The position numbers and the translations under genes are program-made. A stretch of DNA of 64,000 bases from NCBI RefSeq assembly GCF_030817415.1, contig NZ_JAUSZI010000002.1, forward strand, positions 7,316,001-7,380,000. The letters are read 5' to 3'. The DNA is from Streptomyces umbrinus. GTDB lineage: Bacteria; Actinomycetota; Actinomycetes; Streptomycetales; Streptomycetaceae. Below are positions 18,006 through 27,333 of the stretch, piece by piece. Position 1 is the stretch's first letter; every line of letters begins with the position of its first letter. Under the pieces are notes generated by a model. The model did not search any database. It was not told where the DNA came from and saw nothing but the letters and a program-made list of their open reading frames with translations.

Positions 18006-18905
18006 ATGACGGACGAACTCCCCGACGGGCTTCCCGAGCTGCGAGCCTCCGACGCCGACCGCGAGCAGGTCGCCGAAGTCCTGAGGGACGCCCTCGCGGA
18101 GGGCCGCCTCGACATGGAGGAGTTCGAGGAGCGTCTGGAAGCGACGTACAAGGCGCGTACGTACAAGGAGTTGGCGCCCATCACCCGGGATCTGCCCGCG
18201 CCCGGGGTGACTCCGCCCGCTCCCACCGTGTCGATGGTCAAGGGGAGCGCTGCCGAGCCGGGGAGCTGGGCGAGCCGGATCGTCGGTGGTGAGGGCTCGT
18301 CCCAGTGGGGCGTCGCGATCATGTCGGGGTTCGAGCGCAAGGGGCGCTGGACCGTGCCGAGGAAGTTCAACTCCTTCGCGTTCTGGGGCGGCGGTGTCAT
18401 CGACCTGCGCGAGGCGAACTTCGCCGACGGCGAGGTCGTGATCAACTGCGTCGCGATCATGGGAGGGATGAGCGTGATCGTGCCGCCCGGTGTCGAGGTC
18501 GTCGTCCGCGGCATCGGCGTCATGGGCGGCTTCGACCACACCGAGGAGGGCGTGCAGGGCGACCCCGGCGCCCCGCGCGTCGTCGTCACCGGGTTCGCCT
18601 TCTGGGGCGGTGTCGGTGTCGAGCGCAAGGTGACGAAGGCCGAGCGGCTCCGGCAGAAGGAGGAGCGGCGGCTGGAGAAGCTGGAGCGGAAGGCCGCGCG
18701 GCAGGAGGAGTTGGAGGAGTCCAGGCGCCGGGCCCTGGAGGGCTCCGGCTCCGGCTCCGGCGACTTGGGCCATCGGGACTCGCTGGATGATGCGCGGTCC
18801 ATCCATCGGGCGGCGATGGAGCAGCACCGGGAGATGATGCGGGAGCATCGGGAGGCTCGGCGGGAGGAACGGCGTGAGCGGCGGGATCGCCGCGACCGGG
18901 ACTGA
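18006..18905 (+). CDS. DUF1707 / LiaF-like C-domain protein
   Basis: A 299-residue soluble protein. Residues about 11-65 are a DUF1707 domain (LRASDADREQVAEVLRDALA, then EGRLDMEEFEERLEATYKAR), residues about 105-205 resemble the beta-helical C-terminal domain of LiaF-like cell-envelope proteins (WGVAIMSGFERKGRW, FNSFAFWGGGVIDLREANF), and residues 206-299 are a long charged coiled coil rich in Arg/Glu. No membrane span is visible. It starts 11 bp after the ATPase and may be the last gene of that operon. Role unknown; an envelope-stress link is an inference. Confidence 0.82.
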   Translation: MTDELPDGLPELRASDADREQVAEVLRDALAEGRLDMEEFEERLEATYKARTYKELAPITRDLPAPGVTPPAPTVSMVKGSAAEPGSWASRIVGGEGSSQWGVAIMSGFERKGRWTVPRKFNSFAFWGGGVIDLREANFADGEVVINCVAIMGGMSVIVPPGVEVVVRGIGVMGGFDHTEEGVQGDPGAPRVVVTGFAFWGGVGVERKVTKAERLRQKEERRLEKLERKAARQEELEESRRRALEGSGSGSGDLGHRDSLDDARSIHRAAMEQHREMMREHREARREERRERRDRRDRD

Positions 18906-18929
18906 GCCCCAGCCGTGGCGCTCCCGCAG

Positions 18930-19018
18930 GTGGTGTTGTCGCGTGCGGGTCCGTCGTGGCTTGTCGCGCCCCGCGGCGGAGCCGCAGGTGTGACCGCCCC
19001 GCGCCCCTGAAGGGGCAC
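18930..19018. repeat. Intergenic hairpin repeat copy with GCGGCGGAGCCGC insert
   Basis: GTGCGGGTCCGTCGTGGCTT, then a GCGGCGGAGCCGC hairpin, then CCGCGCCCCTGAAGGGGC ending at the stop of the convergent SGNH hydrolase gene. It is the same variant as the copy at 24772-24852. Confidence 0.75.
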
Positions 19019-20335
19019 TCACAGCTCGGCCGGGACCGATCCCTTCAGGTCGTTCAGGTCGAAGACCTCTGCCATGCGCTTGTAGCCCTTGTCGCTGGGG
19101 TGGAGGTGGTCGCCGGAGTCGTAGTCGGAGCGGAGGCGGCGGGGGTTGTAGGGGTCGCGGAGTGCCTTGTCGAAGTCGACGTAGGCGTCGTAGACCTTGC
19201 CGGCGCGGATCTGGGCGTTGACGGCCTGGCGGGTGTCCTCCAGGTGCGGGCGGTAGCCGCGGTGGCCCTGGAAGGGCATGAGCGTGGCCCCGATGACGCG
19301 CAGGCCCCGGGCGTGGGCCAGGCGCTTCAGCTCGCGCAGCCCGGCGGTGATCTTGTTCGCGTCGGTCTGCTGGGGCGTACGGAGGATGTCGTTGACGCCG
19401 AGGGCGACCACGACCGCCCTGACGTTCGTACGGCCGAGCACGTCACGGTTGAAGCGGATCAGACCGCTCGGGTTCTCGGCGGGCCGGCCGAGGCCGCTGC
19501 CGAGGACGCGGTTTCCGCTGATGCCCTGGTTGACGACGCTGTAGCGGGGGCCGTCGGAGTTGTCGCGCAGCCGGTCCGCCAGGACGTCCGTCCAGCGGCG
19601 GTTCTCGCCCACGGACGAGGTCGAGCCGTCGGTGAGCGAGTCGCCGATGACGACGACCGTGCCGTCCGACTCGTTGCTCAGCACGTCCAGCGCGGTCACA
19701 TAGCGCCAGTACGGCGTCTGCCCGGTGTACGCGGTGCCGGTCACGTCCTCCGTGAGGTCGCCCTCGGCGGTGTACGAGATCTGACGTGCCTGCGGGTGGA
19801 TGGTGACCGGCCCGGACGGCGTCGGCGAGTACGTCGTCACCAGCACGTCCGTGTCGTGCGGGACGAGCAGGCGCACGGCGTCGCTGACCACCTGCTGCCC
19901 GGCCGGCACGATCACCGACGGGCTGCCGCGGAAGGTGAGGCGGCGCATGGTGCCGGCAGCGGCGGCGGGGTTGTTCGCGGCGGCCGCGACGGCGACCGAG
20001 GCGTGCGTGATGCTGAGCGGCTGCTGCCCGTAGAGGTTGGACAGGGTGATGCGGGCCGCGGTGCCGCCGACGCCGACATGCACCACGTTGCGGACCGAAC
20101 GGCCCGCCATTCCGTTGGCCTCGGTGCCGGGCTCCGCCCCGGACGGGGACGCCGACCAGGCGCCGACCCAGGTGCCGACGGACGCGGGGGCCGCCGAGTT
20201 GTGTGGCGTACCGCCGCCCACGAGCGGCTTCTCCTCGCCGTCGTCGGCGGCGACCCCGACGTATATGGCGGCTGAGATGACCACGACTACGGCGACGATC
20301 GCGGCCAGCAAGGCATAACCGTGACGCTTGGTCAT
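19019..20335 (-). CDS. Exported SGNH/GDSL-family esterase
   Basis: A 438-residue protein. Residues 8-31 form a membrane anchor or signal (ALLAAIVAVVVVISAAIYVG). An N-terminal beta-rich domain (about 55-215) is followed by an SGNH hydrolase domain: GDSLTDGSTSS (block I, Ser), GISGNRVLG (block II, Gly), ALGVNDI (block III, Asn) and DHLHPSDKGY (block V, Asp/His). The substrate is unknown (carbohydrate or lipid ester). The ATG at 20335 has GAGGAG upstream; the frame upstream to 20524 lacks features. Divergent from the DUF445 gene. Confidence 0.9.
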   Translation of the reverse strand: MTKRHGYALLAAIVAVVVVISAAIYVGVAADDGEEKPLVGGGTPHNSAAPASVGTWVGAWSASPSGAEPGTEANGMAGRSVRNVVHVGVGGTAARITLSNLYGQQPLSITHASVAVAAAANNPAAAAGTMRRLTFRGSPSVIVPAGQQVVSDAVRLLVPHDTDVLVTTYSPTPSGPVTIHPQARQISYTAEGDLTEDVTGTAYTGQTPYWRYVTALDVLSNESDGTVVVIGDSLTDGSTSSVGENRRWTDVLADRLRDNSDGPRYSVVNQGISGNRVLGSGLGRPAENPSGLIRFNRDVLGRTNVRAVVVALGVNDILRTPQQTDANKITAGLRELKRLAHARGLRVIGATLMPFQGHRGYRPHLEDTRQAVNAQIRAGKVYDAYVDFDKALRDPYNPRRLRSDYDSGDHLHPSDKGYKRMAEVFDLNDLKGSVPAEL

Positions 20336-20556
20336 GCGGTGCAAGTCTCCTCGGGCAGTGGGAGCCCGAGGCTCCGATGTGATGACCCCATGATGAGGCA
20401 TGGCGTGGGGGGAAGCAGACAGGGCCCCCATTGCCCCCGCCGCCCGTATCCGATTTTTCTGGCCCCGCCCGGCAAGACGCCGGGAACTCCTGTTCCGTTC
20501 CAGTAGTCGGTCAGGTTGGGACAATGTGTGCGGGGGACAGGGAACGGGTGGAGCGG

Positions 20557-21918
20557 ATGGAAAGCGCGAAAGCGGATCAAACGGATGGAGCGGGGCCCGA
20601 AGGGCAGCATGCCCGGCCCGGCGGTGCGGCGAACCGCACGGTGCCCGGGCGCGCGATGAACTCGTTCAGCCCTGCGGACGAGGAGAAGTTCCGCGGGGTG
20701 CGCCGGATGAAACTCACGGCGACGGGCCTCCTGCTGTTCGTCGCCGTCGTCTACGTACTGGCCAAGTGGGCCGGGAACTCCGGCGCGGGCGCCTGGACGG
20801 GCTATGTCGCGGCGGCCGCCGAGGCCGGCATGGTCGGCGCGCTCGCCGACTGGTTCGCCGTCACCGCGCTGTTCCGGCACCCCCTCGGGATCCCCATCCC
20901 GCACACCGCGATCATCCCCACCAAGAAGGACCAGCTCGGCGTCTCCCTGGGCGAGTTCGTCGGGGAGAACTTCCTCTCGCGGGACGTCGTGCGGCAGCGG
21001 CTGCGCGCCGTCGGCATCGGCAGCCGCCTCGGCACCTGGCTGGCCGATCCGGAGCACGCCGACCGGGTGACCGCGGAGCTGGCCACCGCCCTGCGCGGCG
21101 CCCTCGCCGTGCTGCGCGACTCGGACGTGCAGGCCGTCGTCGGCGAGGCCATCAACCGGCGGGCCGACGCCCAGGAGATCGCCCCCGGCATAGGGAAGAT
21201 GCTGGAGAAGGTCGTCGCGGACGGCGGTCACCGGCGGGTCGTCGACCTGATCTGCGTACGCGCCCACGACTGGCTCGTCTTCCACAACGACCAGGTGATG
21301 GACGCGGTACAGGGCGGCGCCCCCGGCTGGACCCCGCGGTTCGTCGACAAGCGGGTCGGCGAGCGCGTCTACAAGGAACTGCTGCGCTTCGTCACCGAGA
21401 TGCGCGACATGCCCGCCCACCCGGCGCGCGGCGCCCTCGACCGGTTCCTCACCGACTTCGCCAACGACCTCCAGTCCGACACCGACACCCGCGCGCGCGT
21501 GGAGAACCTCAAGCGGGAGGTCCTCGGACGTGGCGAGGTCCAGGACCTGATCGCGTCCGCCTGGTCCTCCGTACGGCAGATGATCGTGTCCGCGGCGGAG
21601 GACGAGCGCAGTGAGCTGCGGCTGCGTGTTCGTGCCTCGCTGCTCTCGCTCGGGGCGCGGACGGCCACCGACGCGAAGCTCCAGGCCAAGGTCGACGGGT
21701 GGGTCGAGGGGGCCGCGGTGTACATCGTGACGACCTACCGGGACGAGATCACCTCGCTCATCACGGACACGGTCGCGGGCTGGGACGCCGAGCACACCTC
21801 GAAGAAGATCGAGGCGCATATCGGGCGGGACCTGCAGTTCATCCGGATCAATGGCACGGTGGTCGGCTCGCTGGCGGGCCTTCTGATTTATGGGGTGTCC
21901 CGGGCGTTGGGGGCGTAG
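20557..21918 (+). CDS. DUF445 membrane protein
   Basis: A 453-residue DUF445 (YjiN-like) protein. TGLLLFVAVVYVLAKWA near residue 52 and a hydrophobic segment at the end (VVGSLAGLLIYGVSRALGA) are membrane spans; between them lie ADWFAVTALFRHPLGIPIPH, the family signature, and helical repeats. Function is not established for the family. ATG at 20557 (MESAKADQTDG) follows GGGTGGAG; an internal ATG at 20659 (MNSFSPADEEKF) is a possible alternative that would drop a non-conserved tail. Confidence 0.85.
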   Translation: MESAKADQTDGAGPEGQHARPGGAANRTVPGRAMNSFSPADEEKFRGVRRMKLTATGLLLFVAVVYVLAKWAGNSGAGAWTGYVAAAAEAGMVGALADWFAVTALFRHPLGIPIPHTAIIPTKKDQLGVSLGEFVGENFLSRDVVRQRLRAVGIGSRLGTWLADPEHADRVTAELATALRGALAVLRDSDVQAVVGEAINRRADAQEIAPGIGKMLEKVVADGGHRRVVDLICVRAHDWLVFHNDQVMDAVQGGAPGWTPRFVDKRVGERVYKELLRFVTEMRDMPAHPARGALDRFLTDFANDLQSDTDTRARVENLKREVLGRGEVQDLIASAWSSVRQMIVSAAEDERSELRLRVRASLLSLGARTATDAKLQAKVDGWVEGAAVYIVTTYRDEITSLITDTVAGWDAEHTSKKIEAHIGRDLQFIRINGTVVGSLAGLLIYGVSRALGA

Positions 21919-21949
21919 CGCTCCGCGGGGTGCGCGGGTGTGGGTTGCG

Positions 21950-21998
21950 GGTGGGTGGGGGCTTGTCGCGCAGTTCCCCGCGCCCCTGAAGGGGCGTA
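21950..21998. repeat. Intergenic hairpin repeat copy
   Basis: GGGGCTTGTCGCGCAGTTCC then CCGCGCCCCTGAAGGGGCG, with the closing GCCCCTGAAGGGGC hairpin, 35-75 bp after the DUF445 stop. This copy lies between tandem rather than convergent genes. Confidence 0.78.
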
Positions 21999-22100
21999 GC
22001 CCGGGGCTGCGTGGCAGGTGGCGGGTGAGAGGGGCGCGGATCTGGGGACTCGGGGATGTGCCCCGGAGCCGCACGTGCCCGGGGGTGGAGGAGGCGCGCC

Positions 22101-23606
22101 ATGGCCGTTACCGACGCCGATACCGGCACCGTCACCACCGCCGTTCCCGCCCGGCTGGACCGGCTGCCGTGGTCGCGCTGGCACTGGACCATCGTCATCG
22201 GGCTCGGCACGGTGTGGATCCTTGACGGTCTTGAGGTCACCGTCGTCGGCAACATCGCCGGCCGGCTCTCCGAGTCCGGCAGCGGGCTGCCCATCTCGGC
22301 CGCCCAGGTCACCGGTATCGCGGCCGCGCTCTATGTGGCCGGGGCCTGCGCGGGAGCGCTGTTCTTCGGCCGTCTCACGGACGTCTTCGGCCGTAAAAAG
22401 CTGTTCATGATCACCCTCGCCGTCTATCTCGCGGCCACGGCCATGACGGCGTTCTCCTTCTCCACCTGGTGGTTCTTCCTCTTCCGCTTCCTCACCGGCT
22501 TCGGCATCGGCGGCGAGTACGCGGCCATCAACTCGGCGATCGACGAACTGATCCCCTCCCACTACCGCGGCCGCGTCGACCTGATCATCAACGGCAGCTT
22601 CTGGCTCGGCGCGATCGGTGGCTCGCTCCTGTCGATCGTCGCGCTGAACACGGACCTGTTCGCGATCAACGTCGGCTGGCGGCTCACCTTCCTCCTCGGC
22701 GTCGTCCTCGGCCTGGTGATCCTGCTCGTACGCCGCAACGTCCCCGAGAGTCCCAGGTGGCTGTTCATCCACGGCAGGGGGGAGGAGGCCGAACGCCTCG
22801 TCTCCTCCGTCGAGCGGCAGATCGAGGAGGAGACCGGACGCGAACTCCCGCCGCCCGCGGGCGAGATCACCATCCACCAGCGCAAGAGTATCGGGTTCCT
22901 CACCATCGGGCGCACGGTCTTCTCGACGTACCGCAAACGCGCCGTGCTCGGCCTCTCCCTCTTCATCGGGCAGGCGTTCCTCTACAACGCGATCACCTTC
23001 GGCTTCGGCGCGATCCTCACCACGTTCTTCGACGTGCCGACCTCCTCGACCGGCTACTACTTCGCCGTCATCGCGGCCGGCAACTTCCTCGGCCCGCTGC
23101 TGCTCGGCAAGCTCTTCGACACCGTGGGCCGCCGGATCATGATCTCGTCCACCTACCTGCTCTCCGGCATCCTGCTCTTCGCCACCGCCTGGCTCTTCGA
23201 CCGGGGCTCGCTGAGCGCGACGACGATGACCGCCTGCTGGTGCGTGGTCCTGTTCTTCGCCTCCGCGGGCGCCAGCAGCGCGTACCTCACGGTCTCCGAG
23301 ATCTTCCCGATGGAGACCCGCGCGATGGCCATCGCCTTCTTCTACGCCATCGGCACCGCGGCCGGCGGCATCAGCGGACCGCTGCTCTTCGCCGACCTGA
23401 CCAGCACGGGCGTGGTCGGCGACACGGTGCTCGCCTTCCAGATCGGCGCCGGGCTGATGTGTGCGGCGGGGCTGGTCGCGGCGGCACTCGCGGTACGGGC
23501 GGAACGGCGGTCGCTGGAGGACATCGCCAGGCCGCTGTCGGCGGCGGCTTCACCGTCCTCGGGGCCGAAGCCCGCCGGGCCGGCGCCTTCCGGGGCGACG
23601 GCCTAG
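22101..23606 (+). CDS. MFS transporter, sugar/metabolite-proton symporter type
   Basis: A 501-residue twelve-helix major facilitator. Motif A appears as [11 protein letters not shown] near residue 90 and again as [10 protein letters not shown] near 336, with [18 protein letters not shown] in helix 4 and PESPRWLF at the end of helix 6, the sugar-porter/metabolite-symporter signature. A cytoplasmic loop around 215-265 is charged. Substrate unknown; an organic acid or sugar is most likely. The ATG at 22101 has GGAGGAGG upstream. Single-gene unit. Confidence 0.92.
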   Translation: MAVTDADTGTVTTAVPARLDRLPWSRWHWTIVIGLGTVWILDGLEVTVVGNIAGRLSESGSGLPISAAQVTGIAAALYVAGACAGALFFGRLTDVFGRKKLFMITLAVYLAATAMTAFSFSTWWFFLFRFLTGFGIGGEYAAINSAIDELIPSHYRGRVDLIINGSFWLGAIGGSLLSIVALNTDLFAINVGWRLTFLLGVVLGLVILLVRRNVPESPRWLFIHGRGEEAERLVSSVERQIEEETGRELPPPAGEITIHQRKSIGFLTIGRTVFSTYRKRAVLGLSLFIGQAFLYNAITFGFGAILTTFFDVPTSSTGYYFAVIAAGNFLGPLLLGKLFDTVGRRIMISSTYLLSGILLFATAWLFDRGSLSATTMTACWCVVLFFASAGASSAYLTVSEIFPMETRAMAIAFFYAIGTAAGGISGPLLFADLTSTGVVGDTVLAFQIGAGLMCAAGLVAAALAVRAERRSLEDIARPLSAAASPSSGPKPAGPAPSGATA

Positions 23607-23790
23607 GCCGCCCCTCCCGGGTCCCCGGGCCTCCGGCCCGCACGGCTGTCGGGCCGCCCTCCCGGATTCCCCGACGCCCGTCGGGTGACCTGCGAGGATG
23701 CGCCGTGTCACCGTTTCCGGAACGACGCAGCGACGTGACGACGCAGAGCCGCGACGACGACGGGAACGCGCGTCGAATTCGGAGGACGAG

Positions 23791-24741
23791 ATGACGACCT
23801 ACCCCCTGGACCCGGAGCTTGCCGCAGTCGTGCCCATGCTGCCCCGGGCCGACACCTCGGACCTCGAAGGCGCCCGGGCCGAGATGCTCGTCGGAATCAA
23901 TGCGGCCCTGGAGGAAGTGGACGCCACGGGCGTGGACGTCTTCGACGTGGTCGCGCCCGGGCCGGAGGGCGCCCCAGACGTCCTCCTGCGCGGCTACCGC
24001 CCGCAAGGAGTCGAGGGCCCGCTCCCGGTGATCTACGACATCCACGGCGGCGGATTCATGCTGGGCAGCGTCGAATTCGACCACGGCGTCAACGTGGCGC
24101 TCGCGCGGGAACTGGGCGCCGCCGTCTTCTCCGTGGAGTACCGGCTCGCCCCCGAGAACCCGTACCCGGCCGGCCTCGAAGACGCGTACGCCGGACTCGT
24201 CCACCTCACCAAGAACGCCGCCGAGTTCGGCATGGACCCCGCCAGGATCGCTCTCTTCGGCATCAGCGCCGGCGGCGGCATCGCGGCCGGTCTGGCGCTG
24301 CTCGCCCGTGACCGGGGCGGCCCCGCGATCGTCTTCCAGTACCTCGGCATCCCCGAACTCGACGACCGCCTCGACACGCCCAGCATGCGGGACTTCACCG
24401 ACACGCCCCTGTGGAACCGGCCCAACGCGATCATCAGCTGGGACGCCTACCTCGGCAGCGGGGTGCCGGGCGGCCCCGATGTCCCGGTCTACGCGGCTCC
24501 CGCTCGGGCCACCACCGAGCAGCTCGCCGGGTTGCCGCCCGCCTACATCTCGGTGATGGAGTTCGATCCGCTGCGCGACGAGGGCATCGACTATGCCCGT
24601 GCGTTGCTCGCGGCCGGGGTGAGTGTGGAGTTGCATCTGTTCCCGGGGACGTTCCATGGCTCGGCGATGGTCGCCCATGCGGAGGTCTCCCAGAGGGATG
24701 CGGCGGAGGCGGTTGCTGTGCTTCGGAGGGCGTTGCGGTAG
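23791..24741 (+). CDS. Alpha/beta-hydrolase, HSL-type esterase
   Basis: A 316-residue hormone-sensitive-lipase-family esterase. HGGGF at residues 87-91 is the oxyanion-hole motif, GISAGGG near 157 holds the nucleophile Ser, and the C-terminal EFDPLRDEG and TFHGSA segments carry the Asp and His. SVEYRLAPENPYPAGLEDAY is typical of the family. The ATG at 23791 has GGAGG eight bases upstream. Cytoplasmic, with no signal; probable substrates are short-chain esters. Confidence 0.92.
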   Translation: MTTYPLDPELAAVVPMLPRADTSDLEGARAEMLVGINAALEEVDATGVDVFDVVAPGPEGAPDVLLRGYRPQGVEGPLPVIYDIHGGGFMLGSVEFDHGVNVALARELGAAVFSVEYRLAPENPYPAGLEDAYAGLVHLTKNAAEFGMDPARIALFGISAGGGIAAGLALLARDRGGPAIVFQYLGIPELDDRLDTPSMRDFTDTPLWNRPNAIISWDAYLGSGVPGGPDVPVYAAPARATTEQLAGLPPAYISVMEFDPLRDEGIDYARALLAAGVSVELHLFPGTFHGSAMVAHAEVSQRDAAEAVAVLRRALR

Positions 24742-24771
24742 CCCTTTCGAAGCGCCGGGGGACCTGTTGGT

Positions 24772-24852
24772 TGTCGGGTGCGGGTGCGTTGTGGCTGGTC
24801 GCGCCACGCGGCGGAGCCGCATATGTCACAGCCCCGCGCCCCTAAAGGGGCG
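24772..24852. repeat. Intergenic hairpin repeat copy overlapping the pucR-type gene end
   Basis: GTCGGGTGCGGGTGCGTTGT, a GCGGCGGAGCCGC hairpin, then CCGCGCCCCTAAAGGGGCG. The terminal hairpin contains the TAG stop and last codons of the convergent PucR-family gene, so the repeat and the coding end are fused. Confidence 0.78.
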
Positions 24853-25927
24853 CCAATCGCAGCGCGTACAGCGCCAGTTGGGCTCTGAAGCGGTCCTGTG
24901 GGTTGCTCAGGTGGTAGCCCAGGGCGGTTTCAACTCCCGAGAGGCGGGCGGCGACCGAGCTGTGGTGGAGGTGGAGGTCGGTGGCGGCGTGGCGGAGGGA
25001 GCCGGTGCGGAGGAAGGCGGTCAGGGCGGCCAGCGCCGCCGGGCCGCCCTTGCCCTCGGCGAGTCCGGCCAGGGCACGCACGTCGGGCTGGGCCCGCAGC
25101 CGGTCCACGGGGATGTCGGCGAGCAGCGCCACCGGCCCGAGGGTGTCGTGGTCCACGACGGCCTCGTCGGGCAGCCCCGCCACATCGACGGCGAACCGCA
25201 GCGCGAGCCGGGCCTGCGCCCAGGAGACCCCGGCGTCCAGGGCGGGAGCACTCCCGCCGATCCCGATCCGTACCCCCTCGGCACCGTGCTCACGAAGCAG
25301 CGCCCGCAACGCGTCGGCGGCCGACTCGGCACCCGGCGCCAGCGCCACGGCGAGCGGGCCGACCGCCGCGACCCGCACACCGGGCCGCAGTTCGTGCCGC
25401 CCCAGCACGGCCACCGAGGAGGCCCCGGCGACGGCGACCACCCGCAGCAGCTGCTCGGGCACCAGACCCAGCAGGCGCAGCGCCCGTGCCCGGTCCTCGA
25501 CGGCCTCGCGCTCCGACAGCACCCGCTCGACCAGCGCCGGGTCCGCCACCTGATGGGGCGCGCTGTCCTGCTCACGGCCGCCGTGCACGACGCCCGCGGC
25601 GATGGCCATCCACTCCAGCACCAGCTCGTCGAAGGGCCCGGGCGCCCCCGCCCGCTCCAGCCACACCCGGCCGCCCGGCGCGAACTCGGCGCTCCCGGAG
25701 ACCGTGCCGACAGGCCCCGCCGGTACGGTCCCGGCCGGCCCGAACCGCACCACACGCCCGCCCACCTCAAGGCCCGCCGGACACTCGGCCAGCCCCGCCG
25801 TGGACCGCACGAGCGACTCGGTGTCGAGCCGCCCGGCCCCGAGCAGCGCCTCGAAGTGCGCGATGACCCGCAGCGCCGCCGCGGCATCCGCGTCGAGGGC
25901 CGACAGCCGTAGCAGCAGTCCCTTCAT
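24842..25927 (-). CDS. PucR-family helix-turn-helix regulator
   Basis: A 361-residue regulator. The C-terminal 60 residues form the PucR HTH (TAFLRTGSLRHAATDLHLHH then SSVAARLSGVETALGYHLSN), and the middle part (about 165-285) is a GGDEF/CdaR-like region. Family members respond to metabolites such as purine-catabolism or nitrogen compounds. ATG at 25927. The final residues RLAPL are encoded within an intergenic repeat hairpin. The target is unknown; it is convergent with the esterase gene and divergent from a membrane-protein gene. Confidence 0.88.
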   Translation of the reverse strand: MKGLLLRLSALDADAAAALRVIAHFEALLGAGRLDTESLVRSTAGLAECPAGLEVGGRVVRFGPAGTVPAGPVGTVSGSAEFAPGGRVWLERAGAPGPFDELVLEWMAIAAGVVHGGREQDSAPHQVADPALVERVLSEREAVEDRARALRLLGLVPEQLLRVVAVAGASSVAVLGRHELRPGVRVAAVGPLAVALAPGAESAADALRALLREHGAEGVRIGIGGSAPALDAGVSWAQARLALRFAVDVAGLPDEAVVDHDTLGPVALLADIPVDRLRAQPDVRALAGLAEGKGGPAALAALTAFLRTGSLRHAATDLHLHHSSVAARLSGVETALGYHLSNPQDRFRAQLALYALRLAPL

Positions 25928-25992
25928 GACCTGGGAGTCTAGGCCGTGGGTGGCGCATACGGGTCGGTCGTACGGGCCGGTCGTGCGCCCCC

Positions 25993-26026
25993 GTTGTACG
26001 GCTGTACGGCTGTACGGCTGTGCGGT
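25993..26026. repeat. Short tandem repeat, TGTACGGC x3-4
   Basis: Three perfect copies of the octamer TGTACGGC and a fourth degenerate copy in the intergenic region between the PucR-type gene and the next gene. No hairpin; possibly a slipped-strand or regulator half-site array. Confidence 0.7.
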
Positions 26027-26104
26027 CGGTCCGGAGGAAGGTCCCGGCGATCTGAGTACGCGTACTCTGTCGGCCCTGTGTGCGTCTGAGGAACGCTCGT
26101 TCCC

Positions 26105-26641
26105 ATGACCCCTATGACCGAGAAGCTGCTGGGCCTGCTGTCGAAGCGCCCCTGGACGGAACGCTGGCTGACCCGCCTGCTGGGTGCCGCCCTGTCCTCG
26201 GCGGCGTACCTTCTCTGCCTGCCCTGGGATCTGCGCAACCGCCCCGAGTCACCCGGTTCGACGACCGAGACGACCCCGGTGTCCGTCCTCGGCGTCGCGG
26301 CCCTGGCCGTGACCCTGCTCCTCCTGGCCTTGTACTTCGGCCACCGCGACGCCCTCGCCTGGCCACTGCTGCTGGTGGCGGCGCCCCCGGCGACACTCAT
26401 GTACCTCTCGTTCCGCACGAACCCCGAGCCACCGGACGCGTCCCTGTGGCCGCTGACCTGGGCGTTCTCCACGCTCGTGATGGCGGCGGGGGTACTCGTC
26501 GCCACGTCCGTCGCCCGGCAGTTCAGGGAGGACACGGGAGACTCGACGGACGGGCTGGTGTTCGCCCACTCCTCCTCGGGAGCGGGCGGCGGTTCCTCGG
26601 CCGTCAGGCGCCCGTCGTTGAACCCGGGCGGACGATCATGA
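26105..26641 (+). CDS. Small membrane protein, function unknown
   Basis: A 178-residue protein with about four hydrophobic spans (residues 26-42, 58-76, 84-100 and 112-135) and a polar Ser/Gly-rich tail. No recognised domain. Starts at ATG 26105 or ATG 26114 (MTEKLLGLL) are both possible. Its last 38 bp overlap the convergent DUF2269-like gene. Confidence 0.7.
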   Translation: MTPMTEKLLGLLSKRPWTERWLTRLLGAALSSAAYLLCLPWDLRNRPESPGSTTETTPVSVLGVAALAVTLLLLALYFGHRDALAWPLLLVAAPPATLMYLSFRTNPEPPDASLWPLTWAFSTLVMAAGVLVATSVARQFREDTGDSTDGLVFAHSSSGAGGGSSAVRRPSLNPGGRS

Positions 26642-27158
26642 GGATCGTGACCGTGGCCCAGAGCAGATTGAAGATGCCGGTGAACATGGCGAGCCGGACG
26701 GTGGCACGGGGGTTCGCGGTGACGCCGGTGGATGTGGCGGTGCCGGAGGCGGCACCAGCGCCGGCACCAGCGCCGGCCGTGTCTGCGGTGCCGGTGGTCG
26801 CGTCCGCCCCGGCCGCCGCCTCCACCGCTTCGAGGAGCTCCTCCTGACGCGGCAGCACCAGCGCCAGCAGGACCGCCGCCGCGATCCCGGTCAGGGCCAT
26901 CGAGGCGATCAGCCAGGCGTCACTGAGCACGCCCATGCTCATGGCCGTGGCGAACCCGAGTACGGGAACGGCGATGCCGAGGCCCGCGTACACCCGGCAG
27001 ATCCGGTGCAGCAGCCGTAGCGTCTCCGCCGCCCGCTGGTCCCCCGGATCGGCGAGAGCGCGGCGCGCGCCGGGCGGGAACATGCTGGCCGCCACGGTGA
27101 CGGGCCCGACGGCGACGATCGCGGCCAGGACATGGAGAACGAGGAAGAACTTGGTCAC
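26604..27158 (-). CDS. DUF2269-like membrane protein
   Basis: A 184-residue protein with four hydrophobic spans: FFLVLHVLAAIVAVGPVTVA at the start, two central spans, and a C-terminal one (LAMFTGIFNLLWATVTILMIV). The LHVLAAIVAVGP opening fits DUF2269/predicted integral membrane proteins. An Ala/Gly/Thr-rich linker of about 40 residues separates the third and fourth spans. Function unknown. Confidence 0.75.
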   Translation of the reverse strand: MTKFFLVLHVLAAIVAVGPVTVAASMFPPGARRALADPGDQRAAETLRLLHRICRVYAGLGIAVPVLGFATAMSMGVLSDAWLIASMALTGIAAAVLLALVLPRQEELLEAVEAAAGADATTGTADTAGAGAGAGAASGTATSTGVTANPRATVRLAMFTGIFNLLWATVTILMIVRPGSTTGA

Positions 27159-27333
27159 GAGGGGACGGTAGGCGGCGTACCGGATCTTGTGGAAGTGGCG
27201 CTATTGCCAGGGTTCAACGGATTCTCGCCAGGGCCCGTTCGGGCAGTCGGCAGACCGACAGTGGGTCAGCAGCAGGCCGATACCAGGACGACCCCCTGTT
27301 GGCCAGAACCCGCGCCACCCCTACTCTTTCGCC

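Noticed and set aside
15842..19018. Minus-strand open frame of over 1000 codons across the ABC exporter and DUF1707 genes
   Set aside because: It opposes four well-supported genes and has Arg/Ser/Pro low-complexity composition.
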